64,000 nucleotides of DNA from Frigidibacter mobilis. GTDB taxonomy: Bacteria; Pseudomonadota; Alphaproteobacteria; Rhodobacterales; Rhodobacteraceae. The translations under genes and the position numbers were made by a program. Shown here one piece after another: positions 26,398-34,371 of the stretch (positions are counted from its first letter, which is position 1; each line of letters begins with the position of its first letter). The notes under the pieces are model-generated. The model did no database searches. It saw only the letters and a list, made by a program, of their open reading frames with translations, and was not told the DNA's origin. The stretch covers positions 2,294,001 to 2,358,000 of the forward strand of contig NZ_CP012661.1 in NCBI RefSeq assembly GCF_001620265.1. The letters run 5' to 3'.

Positions 26398-28361
26398 GCG
26401 GCGGCCTCCACTTGATCCTCCAGCCGCACCAGCGCCGCCCCCGCCTCGACCTGATCGCCGGCTGCGGCCAGCACCTCGGCCACGATGCCATCGCGGGCGG
26501 CGGTGAGGGTGTGTTCCATCTTCATCGCCTCGAGGATCGCCAACCGCTCGCCCGCTGCCACCGCCTGCCCAGGCACGGCAAACACCGCCTTGACGAGGCC
26601 GGGCATCGGCGAGAGCACGACATTGCCCCCTGCCCCGGCGGCCGCAAGGCGGGCCAGCGGATCCAGCGGCGTGAAGGTGAAGGTGCCGGCGGGGCCGAAG
26701 ACGGCGATGCCCTGCGGGGTGCGGCGCGCGGTGCCGGGGGCCTTGGCGCCGTCCAGCGACCAGGCGCCACCGCGGCGTTCGGCGTGAAGGGTGGTGCCGT
26801 CCAGCTCCACCGTCACCCGGTCGGGACCCTCGGGCAGCAGCACGGCGGCGATCTCCTCGCCCGCCGCCTGCCCCGCCACCTGCAGCCTGACCTGCTGGCG
26901 CAGCGGAGCCCAGAGGGTGAAGCCCTGCTGCGGGGCGGCGGGCTGGTCCAGCCCCGCTGCCGCCAGCGCCGCGAGGACGATGACGCCCGGCGGGCAGGCA
27001 GGCTGCTCGGTCAGCACCGCGAGGTCGCGGGCGATAAGGCCCGTGTCGACATCGCCCGCGGCAAAGCCCGGATGGCGGGCGAGCGCGCCGAGGAAGGCAA
27101 GGTTGGTGACGGAGCCAGCGACTTCGGTTTCCGCCAGCGCGCGGGACAGTTGGCCAAGCGCCACGGCGCGGGTGGGGCCGTGGACGATGAGCTTGGCAAT
27201 CATCGGGTCATACCAGGGGCTGATCGTGTCGCCCGGGCGCACGCCGGTTTCGATGCGGGCCCCCGCCGGAAAGGCCAGATGACCCAGCGTGCCGGTGGCG
27301 GGCAGGAAACCGGCGGGCACATCCTCGGCATAGAGCCGCGCCTCGAAGGCATGGCCGTGCAGGGGGATGTCCTGCTGGCGCATCGGCAGGGGTTCGCCCG
27401 AGGCGACGCGCAGTTGCCATTCCACAAGGTCGATGCCGGTGATGGCTTCCGTCACCGGATGCTCGACCTGCAGGCGGGTGTTCATCTCCATGAACCAGAA
27501 GCGGTCGGGGCGCAGGCCGGCCGAGGCATCGACGATGAACTCGATGGTGCCGGCGCCGGAATAGCCGATCGCGGTGGCGGCGCGCACCGCCGCCTCGCCC
27601 ATCGCGGCGCGCATCTCGGCGGTCATGCCGGGGGCCGGGGCTTCCTCGATCACCTTCTGATGGCGGCGCTGGAGCGAGCAGTCGCGTTCATAAAGATGCA
27701 CCGCGTTTGTGCCGTCGCCGAAGACCTGCATCTCGATATGGCGGGGCTTTTCCACGTATTTCTCGATCAGCACCGCAGGGTTGCCGAAGGCGCCTGCCGC
27801 CTCGCGCTGTGCCGAAGCCAGCGCCTCGGCGAAGTGTTCGGGCGCATCCACCCGGCGCATCCCCTTGCCGCCGCCGCCCGCGACCGCCTTTATCAGCACC
27901 GGATAGCCCACGGCATCTGCGGCGCCGGCGAGGTGTTCCGCGTCCTGGTTGGCGCCGTGATAGCCCGGCACCACCGGCACGCCGGCCTCGGCCATCAGCC
28001 GCTTGGCGGCATCCTTGAGCCCCATCGCCCGGATCGCCGCGGCCGAGGGACCGATGAAGACGAGGCCGGCGGCCGTGACGGCATCGACGAAATCGGGATT
28101 CTCGGACAGGAAGCCATAGCCGGGATGGATCGCCTCGGCCCCGGTTGCCAGCGCGGCGGCAATGATCGCATCGCCGCGCAGGTAGCTGTCGGCGGGGGCC
28201 GGGCCGCCGATGGCGACCGCCTCGTCGGCCATTGCCACATGGCGGGCGGCGGCATCGGCGGTGGAATGGACGGCGACGGTGGCGACGCCCATGCGGCGGG
28301 CGGTGTCGATCACCCGGCAGGCGATCTCGCCGCGGTTGGCGATCAGGATCTTGGCGAACAT
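26394..28361 (-). CDS. liuD: Methylcrotonyl-CoA carboxylase alpha (biotin-containing) subunit
   Basis: ATP-dependent biotin carboxylase/carrier subunit that carboxylates biotin for 3-methylcrotonyl-CoA. The 655-residue protein has the biotin carboxylase domain (FAKILIANRGEIACRVIDTA, AGGGGKGMRRV, EMNTRLQVEHPVTE) and a C-terminal biotinyl domain with EAMKMEHTLTA near residue 605. ATG 28361 follows GGGAGGG with 5 bases between; in-frame codons to 28496 cover a repeat element and are not protein-like. Family length is normal. Confidence 0.95.
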   Translation of the reverse strand: MFAKILIANRGEIACRVIDTARRMGVATVAVHSTADAAARHVAMADEAVAIGGPAPADSYLRGDAIIAAALATGAEAIHPGYGFLSENPDFVDAVTAAGLVFIGPSAAAIRAMGLKDAAKRLMAEAGVPVVPGYHGANQDAEHLAGAADAVGYPVLIKAVAGGGGKGMRRVDAPEHFAEALASAQREAAGAFGNPAVLIEKYVEKPRHIEMQVFGDGTNAVHLYERDCSLQRRHQKVIEEAPAPGMTAEMRAAMGEAAVRAATAIGYSGAGTIEFIVDASAGLRPDRFWFMEMNTRLQVEHPVTEAITGIDLVEWQLRVASGEPLPMRQQDIPLHGHAFEARLYAEDVPAGFLPATGTLGHLAFPAGARIETGVRPGDTISPWYDPMIAKLIVHGPTRAVALGQLSRALAETEVAGSVTNLAFLGALARHPGFAAGDVDTGLIARDLAVLTEQPACPPGVIVLAALAAAGLDQPAAPQQGFTLWAPLRQQVRLQVAGQAAGEEIAAVLLPEGPDRVTVELDGTTLHAERRGGAWSLDGAKAPGTARRTPQGIAVFGPAGTFTFTPLDPLARLAAAGAGGNVVLSPMPGLVKAVFAVPGQAVAAGERLAILEAMKMEHTLTAARDGIVAEVLAAAGDQVEAGAALVRLEDQVEAAA

Positions 28362-28433
28362 GGCATCCCTCCCTGGGGCTGGCTGGCGTCTGAAGCCGAG
28401 GGGCCGTCTGCCCCGCAGTCTTTCGCTGAAAAA

Positions 28434-28490
28434 GCCGGGGCGCCTTCTGCCCCCCGGACCCCCCGAGGATATTTCGGCCAGAACGAAAGC
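28434..28490. repeat. Dispersed intergenic repeat, family 1, copy 2
   Basis: GCCGGGGC hairpin arm, TGCCCCCCGGACCCCCCG, then AGGATATTTCGG and CCAGAACGAA, matching the order of the copy at 19237-19293. It lies in the 171-bp gap between liuB and liuD. Confidence 0.6.
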
Positions 28491-28515
28491 TGGCATCGTT
28501 CTGGTCCGAATATCC
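28467..28515 (-). terminator. Long hairpin between liuB and liuD
   Basis: GGATATTTCGGCCAGAACGA (28467-28486) is an imperfect inverted match to TCGTTCTGGTCCGAATATCC (28496-28515), with a 9-base loop. The left arm is the tail of repeat family 1, so the hairpin is formed by two inverted repeat tails. It starts 18 bp after the liuB stop. It may partly stop transcription or protect the upstream mRNA. Confidence 0.45.
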
Positions 28516-28532
28516 CCACCGGAGGCTCTTTC

Positions 28533-30137
28533 CTACATCCTGAACAGGCCGAAGCGGGTCGGCTCTATCGGCGCGTTCAAGGCCGCCGACAGTGACAGTG
28601 CCAGCACCTCGCGGGTCTTGCGCGGGTCGATGATGCCGTCATCCCAAAGCCGGGCGGAGGCGTAGAGCGGCTGGCTCTGGCGTTCGAACATCTCGGTGGT
28701 GGGGCGCTTGAACTCGGCCTCCTCCTCGGCGCTCCAGCTGCCTCCCGCACGCTCGATCCCCTCGCGGCGCACGGTGGCGAGGACGCCCGCTGCCTGTTCG
28801 CCGCCCATGACCGAGATGCGGGAGTTTGGCCAGCTCCACAGCAAGCGCGGCGAATAGGCGCGGCCGGCCATGCCATAGTTCCCCGCGCCGAAGCTGCCGC
28901 CGACAAGGCAGGTGATCTTGGGCACATTGGTGGTGGCGACGGCGGTGACCATCTTGGCGCCGTGGCGGGCGATGCCCTCGTTCTCGTATTTGCGCCCGAC
29001 CATGAAGCCGGTGATGTTCTGCAAGAAGATCAGCGGCGTGCCGCGCTGGCTGCACAGCTCGATGAAATGCGCGCCCTTCACCGCGGCCTCGGAGAACAGC
29101 ACGCCGTTGTTGGCGACAATGCCGACCGGAATGCCGTTCAGATGCGCAAAGCCGGTGACCAGCGTTTCGCCGAAGCGGGCCTTGAACTCGTCGAAGCGCG
29201 AGCCGTCGACGAGGCGGGCGATCACCTCGCGGATGTCATAGGGGGTGCGCAGGTCGGCGGGCACCACGCCGAGCAGCTCCTCGGGGTCATAGGCGGGGGG
29301 CTCGGGCGATTGCAGCTGCACCGTCGCCGGCTTGGCGCGGTTGAGATGCAGCACCGCCCGGCGCGCGAGGGCGAGGGCGTGGCCGTCATCCTCGGCCAGA
29401 TAGTCGGCAACCCCCGAGAGGCGGGTATGCACATCGCCCCCGCCCAGATCCTCGGCGGTGACCACCTCGCCGGTGGCAGCCCGGACCAGCGGCGGGCCGG
29501 CCAGGAAGATGGTGCCCTGGTCGCGCACGATGATGGTGACATCGGACATGGCCGGCACATAGGCGCCGCCCGCGGTGCAACTGCCCATCACCACGGCGAT
29601 CTGGGCGATGCCCTTGGCGCTCATCCGGGCCTGGTTGTAGAAGATGCGGCCGAAATGGTCGCGGTCGGGGAAGACCTCGTCCTGGTTGGGCAGGTTGGCG
29701 CCGCCCGAATCCACCAGGTAGATGCAGGGAAGGTGGTTCTCCTCGGCGATTTCCTGCGCGCGGAGGTGTTTCTTGACCGTCATCGGGTAATAGGTGCCGC
29801 CCTTCACGGTGGCATCGTTGGCAAGCACCATCACCTCGAGCCCCTGCACCCGGCCGATGCCGGCGATCACCCCCGCGCAGGGGGCGGCGCCATCATAGAG
29901 CCCATGCGCGGCGGTGGCCCCGATTTCCAGGAACGGGCTACCGGGGTCGAGCAGGTTCGCCACCCGCTCGCGCGGGGGCATCTTGCCGCGGGCGGTGTGG
30001 CGGGCGAGCGCCCCGGCACCGCCGCCCATCGCGGCAAGGCGGGCCGCCTCGGCCACCGTGTCCAGCATGGCCAGATGCGCGGTGCGGTTGGCGCGGAAGG
30101 CGTCAGAGCCGGTCAGGGCCCGGGAAACCAGCTTCAT
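28533..30137 (-). CDS. liuB: Methylcrotonyl-CoA carboxylase beta subunit
   Basis: Carboxyltransferase subunit of 3-methylcrotonyl-CoA carboxylase. The 534-residue protein shows [59 protein letters not shown] and a C-terminal [14 protein letters not shown], the pattern of MCC rather than propionyl-CoA carboxylase. A clean AAGGAG precedes the ATG. It is the first gene of the leftward run liuB-liuD-GST-liuE-liuC. Confidence 0.95.
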   Translation of the reverse strand: MKLVSRALTGSDAFRANRTAHLAMLDTVAEAARLAAMGGGAGALARHTARGKMPPRERVANLLDPGSPFLEIGATAAHGLYDGAAPCAGVIAGIGRVQGLEVMVLANDATVKGGTYYPMTVKKHLRAQEIAEENHLPCIYLVDSGGANLPNQDEVFPDRDHFGRIFYNQARMSAKGIAQIAVVMGSCTAGGAYVPAMSDVTIIVRDQGTIFLAGPPLVRAATGEVVTAEDLGGGDVHTRLSGVADYLAEDDGHALALARRAVLHLNRAKPATVQLQSPEPPAYDPEELLGVVPADLRTPYDIREVIARLVDGSRFDEFKARFGETLVTGFAHLNGIPVGIVANNGVLFSEAAVKGAHFIELCSQRGTPLIFLQNITGFMVGRKYENEGIARHGAKMVTAVATTNVPKITCLVGGSFGAGNYGMAGRAYSPRLLWSWPNSRISVMGGEQAAGVLATVRREGIERAGGSWSAEEEAEFKRPTTEMFERQSQPLYASARLWDDGIIDPRKTREVLALSLSAALNAPIEPTRFGLFRM

Positions 30138-30214
30138 GAAAACTCCTTCAACATCTCGCGGCTGTGGCCTGCGACAAACCGCCCCGACCCGCAGCGGCGC
30201 CGAAACACGGGAAA

Positions 30215-30228
30215 TTGATCCACATCAA
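30215..30228. promoter_or_regulatory. Perfect FNR-type site upstream of ompW
   Basis: TTGATCCACATCAA is an exact match to the FNR/FnrL consensus TTGAT-N4-ATCAA. Its centre is about 41 bases upstream of the start point implied by a -10-like TAACGG at 30250-30255, which is the spacing for activation at class II FNR promoters. It also lies 78 bp upstream of liuB on the other strand. Confidence 0.8.
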
Positions 30229-30286
30229 GGCCCGGGCGGCCTGTGAGAGTAACGGTTCGCCCTGTGACTGAATTACGGGTAGGCCC

Positions 30287-30904
30287 ATGAAAAAGAACAC
30301 TCTCGCCCTCGCTCTCGCTGCAGCCCTGGCCATGCCGGCCCTGCCGGCGCTGGCCCAATCCGCCGGGGAATGGACGCTTGGCGTCGGCCTGGCCAACGTC
30401 CAGCCCAAGGACGGCAACGGCAAGCTTGCCACCTTGGAAGCGGACATCGGCAACAACGTCCAGCCGACGATCACCTTCGAATACTTCATCATGGACAATG
30501 TCGGGATCGAGGTTCTGGCCGCGACGCCCTTCGAGCATGACGTGAAGCTCGAGGGGCTCGGCAAGATCGGCAAGGTCCAGCACCTGCCGCCGACCGTCTC
30601 GCTGCAATACCACTTTGCCAATGCCAGCGATATCACGCCCTTCGTCGGCGTCGGCTTCAACTACACGGTGTTCTTCAAGGAGAAGACCTCGGGGGCGCTG
30701 GCTGGCAACCGCCTGCAGCTGGAAGATTCGGCCGGGATCGCGCTGCATGCCGGCCTGGACTACAAGATCAGCGAAAACGGCTCGCTGCGCGCCGATGTGC
30801 GCTGGATGGATATCGACAGCAAGGTCAAGCTGAACGGGGCCAAGATCGGCACCGCCAAGATCGACCCGGTGGTCATGGGTGTTTCGTACGTTCACAAGTT
30901 CTGA
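30287..30904 (+). CDS. ompW: OmpW-family outer-membrane protein
   Basis: Small beta-barrel porin of the outer membrane; OmpW relatives pass small hydrophobic molecules and in enteric bacteria respond to oxygen limitation. The 205-residue protein has a Sec signal peptide cut after LPALAQS, then WTLGVGLANVQPKDG, FEYFIMDNVGIEVLAATPFEHDV, and a final YVHKF with the terminal Phe typical of outer-membrane proteins. It is preceded by a perfect FNR site and followed by a strong terminator, so it is monocistronic. Confidence 0.93.
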   Translation: MKKNTLALALAAALAMPALPALAQSAGEWTLGVGLANVQPKDGNGKLATLEADIGNNVQPTITFEYFIMDNVGIEVLAATPFEHDVKLEGLGKIGKVQHLPPTVSLQYHFANASDITPFVGVGFNYTVFFKEKTSGALAGNRLQLEDSAGIALHAGLDYKISENGSLRADVRWMDIDSKVKLNGAKIGTAKIDPVVMGVSYVHKF

Positions 30905-30930
30905 TCGGGTCTTCACGCCGATCTTGAAAG

Positions 30931-30960
30931 GGTCCGGGCCAGCAATGGCCCGGGCCTTTT
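30931..30960 (+). terminator. Intrinsic terminator of ompW
   Basis: GGTCCGGGCCA (30931-30941) pairs along 11 positions (one G-T) with TGGCCCGGGCC (30946-30956) around a GCAA tetraloop, followed by TTTT. It lies 27 bp after the ompW stop. Confidence 0.88.
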
Positions 30961-30972
30961 GCTTGGCGCGGC

Positions 30973-32136
30973 TCATGCTGTCTTCGCCATCAGCTCGCGC
31001 CCGATCAGCATCCGGCGGATTTCCGAGGTGCCGGCGCCGATCTCCATCAGCTTGGCATCGCGGAAGAGGCGGCTGACCGTGCTGTCATTGAGGAAGCCCG
31101 CGCCGCCAAGCGCCTGCACCGCCTGATGCGCCTGCACCATCGCCTGCTCGGAGGCATAGAGCACGCAAGCTGCCGCATCCTGACGCGTGACCTGACCCCG
31201 GTCGCAGGCCTTCGCCACCTCGTAGGTATAGGCGCGGGCGGTGTTCATCGCGGTGTACATGTCGGCGATCTTGGCCTGCATCAACTGGAACTCGCCGATC
31301 GGGCGGCCGAATTGCCGGCGCTCATGCAGGTAGGGGATCACCTCGTCGAGGCAGGCGGCGATGATGCCGGTGCCGATGCCCGACAGCACCACGCGTTCGT
31401 AATCCAGCCCCGACATCAGCACGCGCACGCCGCGGCCCTCTTCGCCAAGCACATTCTCGAACGGGATCTCGCAATCCTCGAAGATCAGCTCGCCGGTGTT
31501 GGAGCCGCGCATCCCCAGCTTGTCGAAATGCGGGCTGGTGGAGAAGCCCTTGGTGCCGCGCTCGACGATGAAGGCGGTGATGCCCTTGGCGCCCGCTTCG
31601 GGGTCGGTCTTGGCATAGACCACCAGCGTATCGGCATCGGGGCCATTGGTGATCCAGTATTTGCTGCCGTTCAGCAGGTAATGGCCGTTGCGCCGCTCGG
31701 CCCGCAGCTGCATGCCGACCACGTCTGAGCCCGCCCCGGCCTCCGACATCGCCAGCGCGCCGACATGTTCCCCGGAAATCAGGCCGGGCAGGTATTTGCG
31801 GCGCTGTTCGTCGGACCCGTTCAGCTTGATCTGGTTGACGCAGAGGTTGGAATGCGCGCCATAGGACAGGCTGACCGAGGCGCTGGCGCGGGCGATTTCC
31901 TCGGTGGCGATGACATGGGCCAGATAGCCCATCCCTGCGCCGCCGAACTCTTCGGGCACCGTGATCCCCAGCAGGCCAAGGTCACCCATCTCGCGCCACA
32001 GCTCGGGCGGGAAGACGTTGCTGCGGTCCACTTCGGCGGCGATCGGCTTCACCCTCTCCTGTGCCCAACGGTGAACCATCTCGCGCAAGGCATTCACATC
32101 CTCGCCCAGATCGAACGTCATCGACGCCATGAACAT
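30973..32136 (-). CDS. liuA: Isovaleryl-CoA dehydrogenase
   Basis: FAD-dependent acyl-CoA dehydrogenase that oxidises isovaleryl-CoA to 3-methylcrotonyl-CoA. The 387-residue protein has LGLLGITVPEEFGGAGMGY, ALAMSEAGAGSDVVGMQL, YWITNGPDADTLVVYAKT, GLDYERVVLSGIGTGI with the internal Glu typical of isovaleryl-CoA dehydrogenases, and IGAGTSEIRRMLIGREL. The ATG at 32136 has GGGAGGGG 7 bases upstream. It faces away from a TetR-like palindrome and is separated from liuB by ompW. Confidence 0.94.
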   Translation of the reverse strand: MFMASMTFDLGEDVNALREMVHRWAQERVKPIAAEVDRSNVFPPELWREMGDLGLLGITVPEEFGGAGMGYLAHVIATEEIARASASVSLSYGAHSNLCVNQIKLNGSDEQRRKYLPGLISGEHVGALAMSEAGAGSDVVGMQLRAERRNGHYLLNGSKYWITNGPDADTLVVYAKTDPEAGAKGITAFIVERGTKGFSTSPHFDKLGMRGSNTGELIFEDCEIPFENVLGEEGRGVRVLMSGLDYERVVLSGIGTGIIAACLDEVIPYLHERRQFGRPIGEFQLMQAKIADMYTAMNTARAYTYEVAKACDRGQVTRQDAAACVLYASEQAMVQAHQAVQALGGAGFLNDSTVSRLFRDAKLMEIGAGTSEIRRMLIGRELMAKTA

Positions 32137-32167
32137 GTGCAGACCCCTCCCAGAGCGCGCGCCTTAT

Positions 32168-32181
32168 TGAACGCTCGTTCA
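32168..32181. promoter_or_regulatory. Palindromic operator upstream of liuA
   Basis: TGAACGCTCGTTCA has 6-base arms (TGAACG/CGTTCA) around two bases, within a local AT-rich patch 32 bp upstream of the liuA start. GAACG-N2-CGTTC palindromes are typical of TetR-family regulators of acyl-CoA metabolism. No such regulator is encoded in the window. Confidence 0.55.
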
Positions 32182-32226
32182 TTAATGCGCGGGAGGGTGA
32201 GTCGCGTCAAGTGGGGTGTTGTTCTG

Positions 32227-32267
32227 CCCTCGCGGTCGGCTTGCCAGTGGCAAGCCGACCGCGAGGG
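32227..32267. repeat. 41-bp perfect palindrome
   Basis: The 20-base arm 32227-32246 (CCCTCGCGG...CTTGCCA) is exactly repeated in inverted form at 32248-32267, with one central base. It lies between the degT 3' end and the liuA operator. As RNA it would be a very stable stem; as DNA it could extrude or bind a dimer. It could be a terminator for degT, but there is no T-run. Confidence 0.8.
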
Positions 32268-32276
32268 TTGCCCGTA

Positions 32277-32334
32277 GGCGCAAGCCGAAGGGCAAGGGGG
32301 GTGAAGCTTGGTCCGAAGGGTGCCAAATTCTGGG
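32277..32334. repeat. Dispersed intergenic repeat, family 2, copy B
   Basis: Carries CGCAAGCCGAAGGGCAA and GGTGCCAAATTCTG, matching copy A at 23991-24049 block by block. It begins 10 bp after the 41-bp palindrome, with a small TTGCCC/GGGCAA inverted repeat (32268-32273 with 32290-32295) bridging the two. Confidence 0.5.
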
Positions 32335-32373
32335 TAGAGCTCTTGGCTAACCGATGCGCGGTCTAAAGGGTCG

Positions 32374-33576
32374 TCAGACCGTCCCCGCCTGCCACACCGC
32401 AGACACTTCCGCCCGCAAAATCCGGGCGATCTGCGCGCAATCCTCCACGCTGAAGGTCAGCGGCAGGCGCATGTCGATCAGCCCGGCCAGCACCGCATCG
32501 GTGCGTGGCAGGCGCTGCGCCGGGGCATAGCGCCAGCTGTCATAGCGCGAGGTGAAGGCGACGGGCTCGGCGGCGCCGAACCATTTCAGCTCCACCCCCC
32601 GTGCCGCGGCGCGGGCCAGCAGCGCCTGCACCGCCTCGGGGCGCCAACCGGGCAGCAGCAGCTGGAAGGAGGACCCGACATAGGCCTCATGATCGGGCCG
32701 CGGGATCAGCCGCAGGCCGGGCGTGCCCTCCAGCCCCGCCTCCACCGCGACATATCGCTCGCGCCAGCGCGCGCGGCGATCTGCCAGCAGCGGCAGTTGC
32801 GGGCGCAGGATCGCGGCGCGCAGGTTGTCCATGCGGCCCGAGATGTTGGGCGTGTCCCATTTCAGCCCCTCGAAGGCCTCGGGCGGCGGGGCGGCGGCAT
32901 GGCGGGCATAGAGCATGTAGCTGCCCGACAGCAGCACCGCCCGCGCCATCGCCGCGGCATCGTCCGACACGATCAGCCCGCCCTCGCCCGAGTTGATGTG
33001 CTTGTAGGTCTGCGTGGAATAGCAGCCCATCACCCCATGCCGGCCTGACGGGGTGCCGCGCCATTCCGCGCCCATCGTATGCGCGCAATCCTCGACCACC
33101 TGCACGCCTGCCCGCCTGCAGATCGCCATCAGGCGGTCCATGTCGCAGACATGGCCGCGCATATGCGAGAGCAGCAGCACCTTGGCGCCGGAGCTGGCGG
33201 CCTTGGCGGCCAGGTCGTCAAGGTCGATGGTCAGGTCTTCCGTCACCTCGACGAAGACCGGCTCCGCACCAAGGCTGGCAATTGCCCCCGGCACCGGCGC
33301 GAGGGTGAAGCCGTTCGACAGCACCCTGTCGCCTGCCACCACGCCCACCGCCCGCAGCGCGCAGGCCATCGCATAGCCGCCCGAGGCGACGGCAAGGCAA
33401 TAGCGCGCGCCGGTGAAGGCGGCGAACTCCTGTTCCAGCAGCGAGGCCTCGGCCTCCTCCCCCGGCACCACGTTGTAGCGGTGCAGGCGGCCGTGGCGCA
33501 GGGCGGCGACGGCGGCTGCGATGCCCTCCTCGGGGATCGGCTCCTGCTGGGTGAAGTTGCCGGCAAAGCGCTCCAT
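32374..33576 (-). CDS. DegT/DnrJ/EryC1/StrS-family aminotransferase
   Basis: PLP enzyme of the sugar aminotransferase family, 400 residues. The Schiff-base Lys is in TYKHINSGEGGLIV, with ASGGYAMACALRAV (phosphate-binding turn) and VVEDCAHTMGAEW upstream. Such enzymes transaminate nucleotide-linked keto-sugars for glycans or antibiotics. Its start overlaps the gph stop by one base (TGATG). No sugar-pathway partner is nearby, so the substrate is unknown. Confidence 0.88.
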   Translation of the reverse strand: MERFAGNFTQQEPIPEEGIAAAVAALRHGRLHRYNVVPGEEAEASLLEQEFAAFTGARYCLAVASGGYAMACALRAVGVVAGDRVLSNGFTLAPVPGAIASLGAEPVFVEVTEDLTIDLDDLAAKAASSGAKVLLLSHMRGHVCDMDRLMAICRRAGVQVVEDCAHTMGAEWRGTPSGRHGVMGCYSTQTYKHINSGEGGLIVSDDAAAMARAVLLSGSYMLYARHAAAPPPEAFEGLKWDTPNISGRMDNLRAAILRPQLPLLADRRARWRERYVAVEAGLEGTPGLRLIPRPDHEAYVGSSFQLLLPGWRPEAVQALLARAAARGVELKWFGAAEPVAFTSRYDSWRYAPAQRLPRTDAVLAGLIDMRLPLTFSVEDCAQIARILRAEVSAVWQAGTV

Positions 33577-34244
33577 CAGGCCTCTCCCAGCAACCGCGCG
33601 GCCAGGGCCGGCAGGTCTTCATAGCGGTCCAGCAGCGCCTCGGGCGCCAGCCGGGCGATGCCCGCGCCTTCGGGCCCGAAGGTCACCAGCACCGAGGGAA
33701 CCCCCGCCGCCGCCGCCGTCTTGCGGTCGGTTTCCGTGTCGCCGACCAGCAGGCTGCGCGCCACCTGCCCGCCCGCCTGCGTGACCGCCGCGACATAGGG
33801 CGCGGGATCGGGCTTGCGCACCGGCAGCGTATCGGCGCCGATCATCGAGGCAAAGAGGTCGCGGATGCCCATCTTGGCCAGCAGGGACTCGGCAAGGGCT
33901 GCCGGCTTGTTGGTGCAGATGCCGACCGCGAAACCCTGCGCGCACAAGGCCTCCACCGCGTCGATGGCACCCGGATAGGCGCGGGTATGCACCAGGATGT
34001 CGCGGGCGTAATGCTCCAGCAGGGCCGGGTATTGTGCGTCGATCAGCGCGTCATCCACCGCCCCCAGCCGCGAGAGCCCCAGCCGCAGCATCGCCCGCCC
34101 GCCGTGAAAGGCGGTCAGCGCGTCGCAGGCCGGGTCCAGCAGGTCGCCATGCCCGAGGCCCCGGAAGCAGGCATTCGCCGCCGCCAACAGATCGGCCGAG
34201 GTATCGGCCAGGGTGCCGTCCAGATCGAAGATCACCGTGCGCAT
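33576..34244 (-). CDS. gph: Phosphoglycolate phosphatase
   Basis: HAD-superfamily phosphatase of 222 residues: motif I FDLDGTLADTS, motif II GICTNKPAAL, motif III Lys in VRKPDPAPY, and motif IV GDTETDRKTAAAAG. This is the Gph pattern, which removes 2-phosphoglycolate formed by DNA repair or photorespiration. I chose ATG 34244, with AGGAG 6 bases upstream; in-frame codons to 34526 are unlikely. It is coupled to the aminotransferase gene. Confidence 0.9.
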   Translation of the reverse strand: MRTVIFDLDGTLADTSADLLAAANACFRGLGHGDLLDPACDALTAFHGGRAMLRLGLSRLGAVDDALIDAQYPALLEHYARDILVHTRAYPGAIDAVEALCAQGFAVGICTNKPAALAESLLAKMGIRDLFASMIGADTLPVRKPDPAPYVAAVTQAGGQVARSLLVGDTETDRKTAAAAGVPSVLVTFGPEGAGIARLAPEALLDRYEDLPALAARLLGEA

Positions 34245-34371
34245 CTGCCGCTCCTGCCCCATCGCCGAACCTGGCGCTTGTAACCTGTGGTAAGGACATG
34301 TGAAGCCCCGCCCCTTGCGGGGCCACCGTGCTTCGGTAAAACGGGCGCGAGCAGAAGAAAAGGTGCATTTC

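Noticed and set aside
26412..28595. 727-codon plus-strand frame over liuD
   Set aside because: Shadow of the biotin carboxylase gene; no recognisable domain or ribosome-binding site.
32268..32295. CRISPR-like repeats next to the 41-bp palindrome
   Set aside because: Only a single palindrome and one small inverted repeat are present; there is no regular repeat-spacer pattern.
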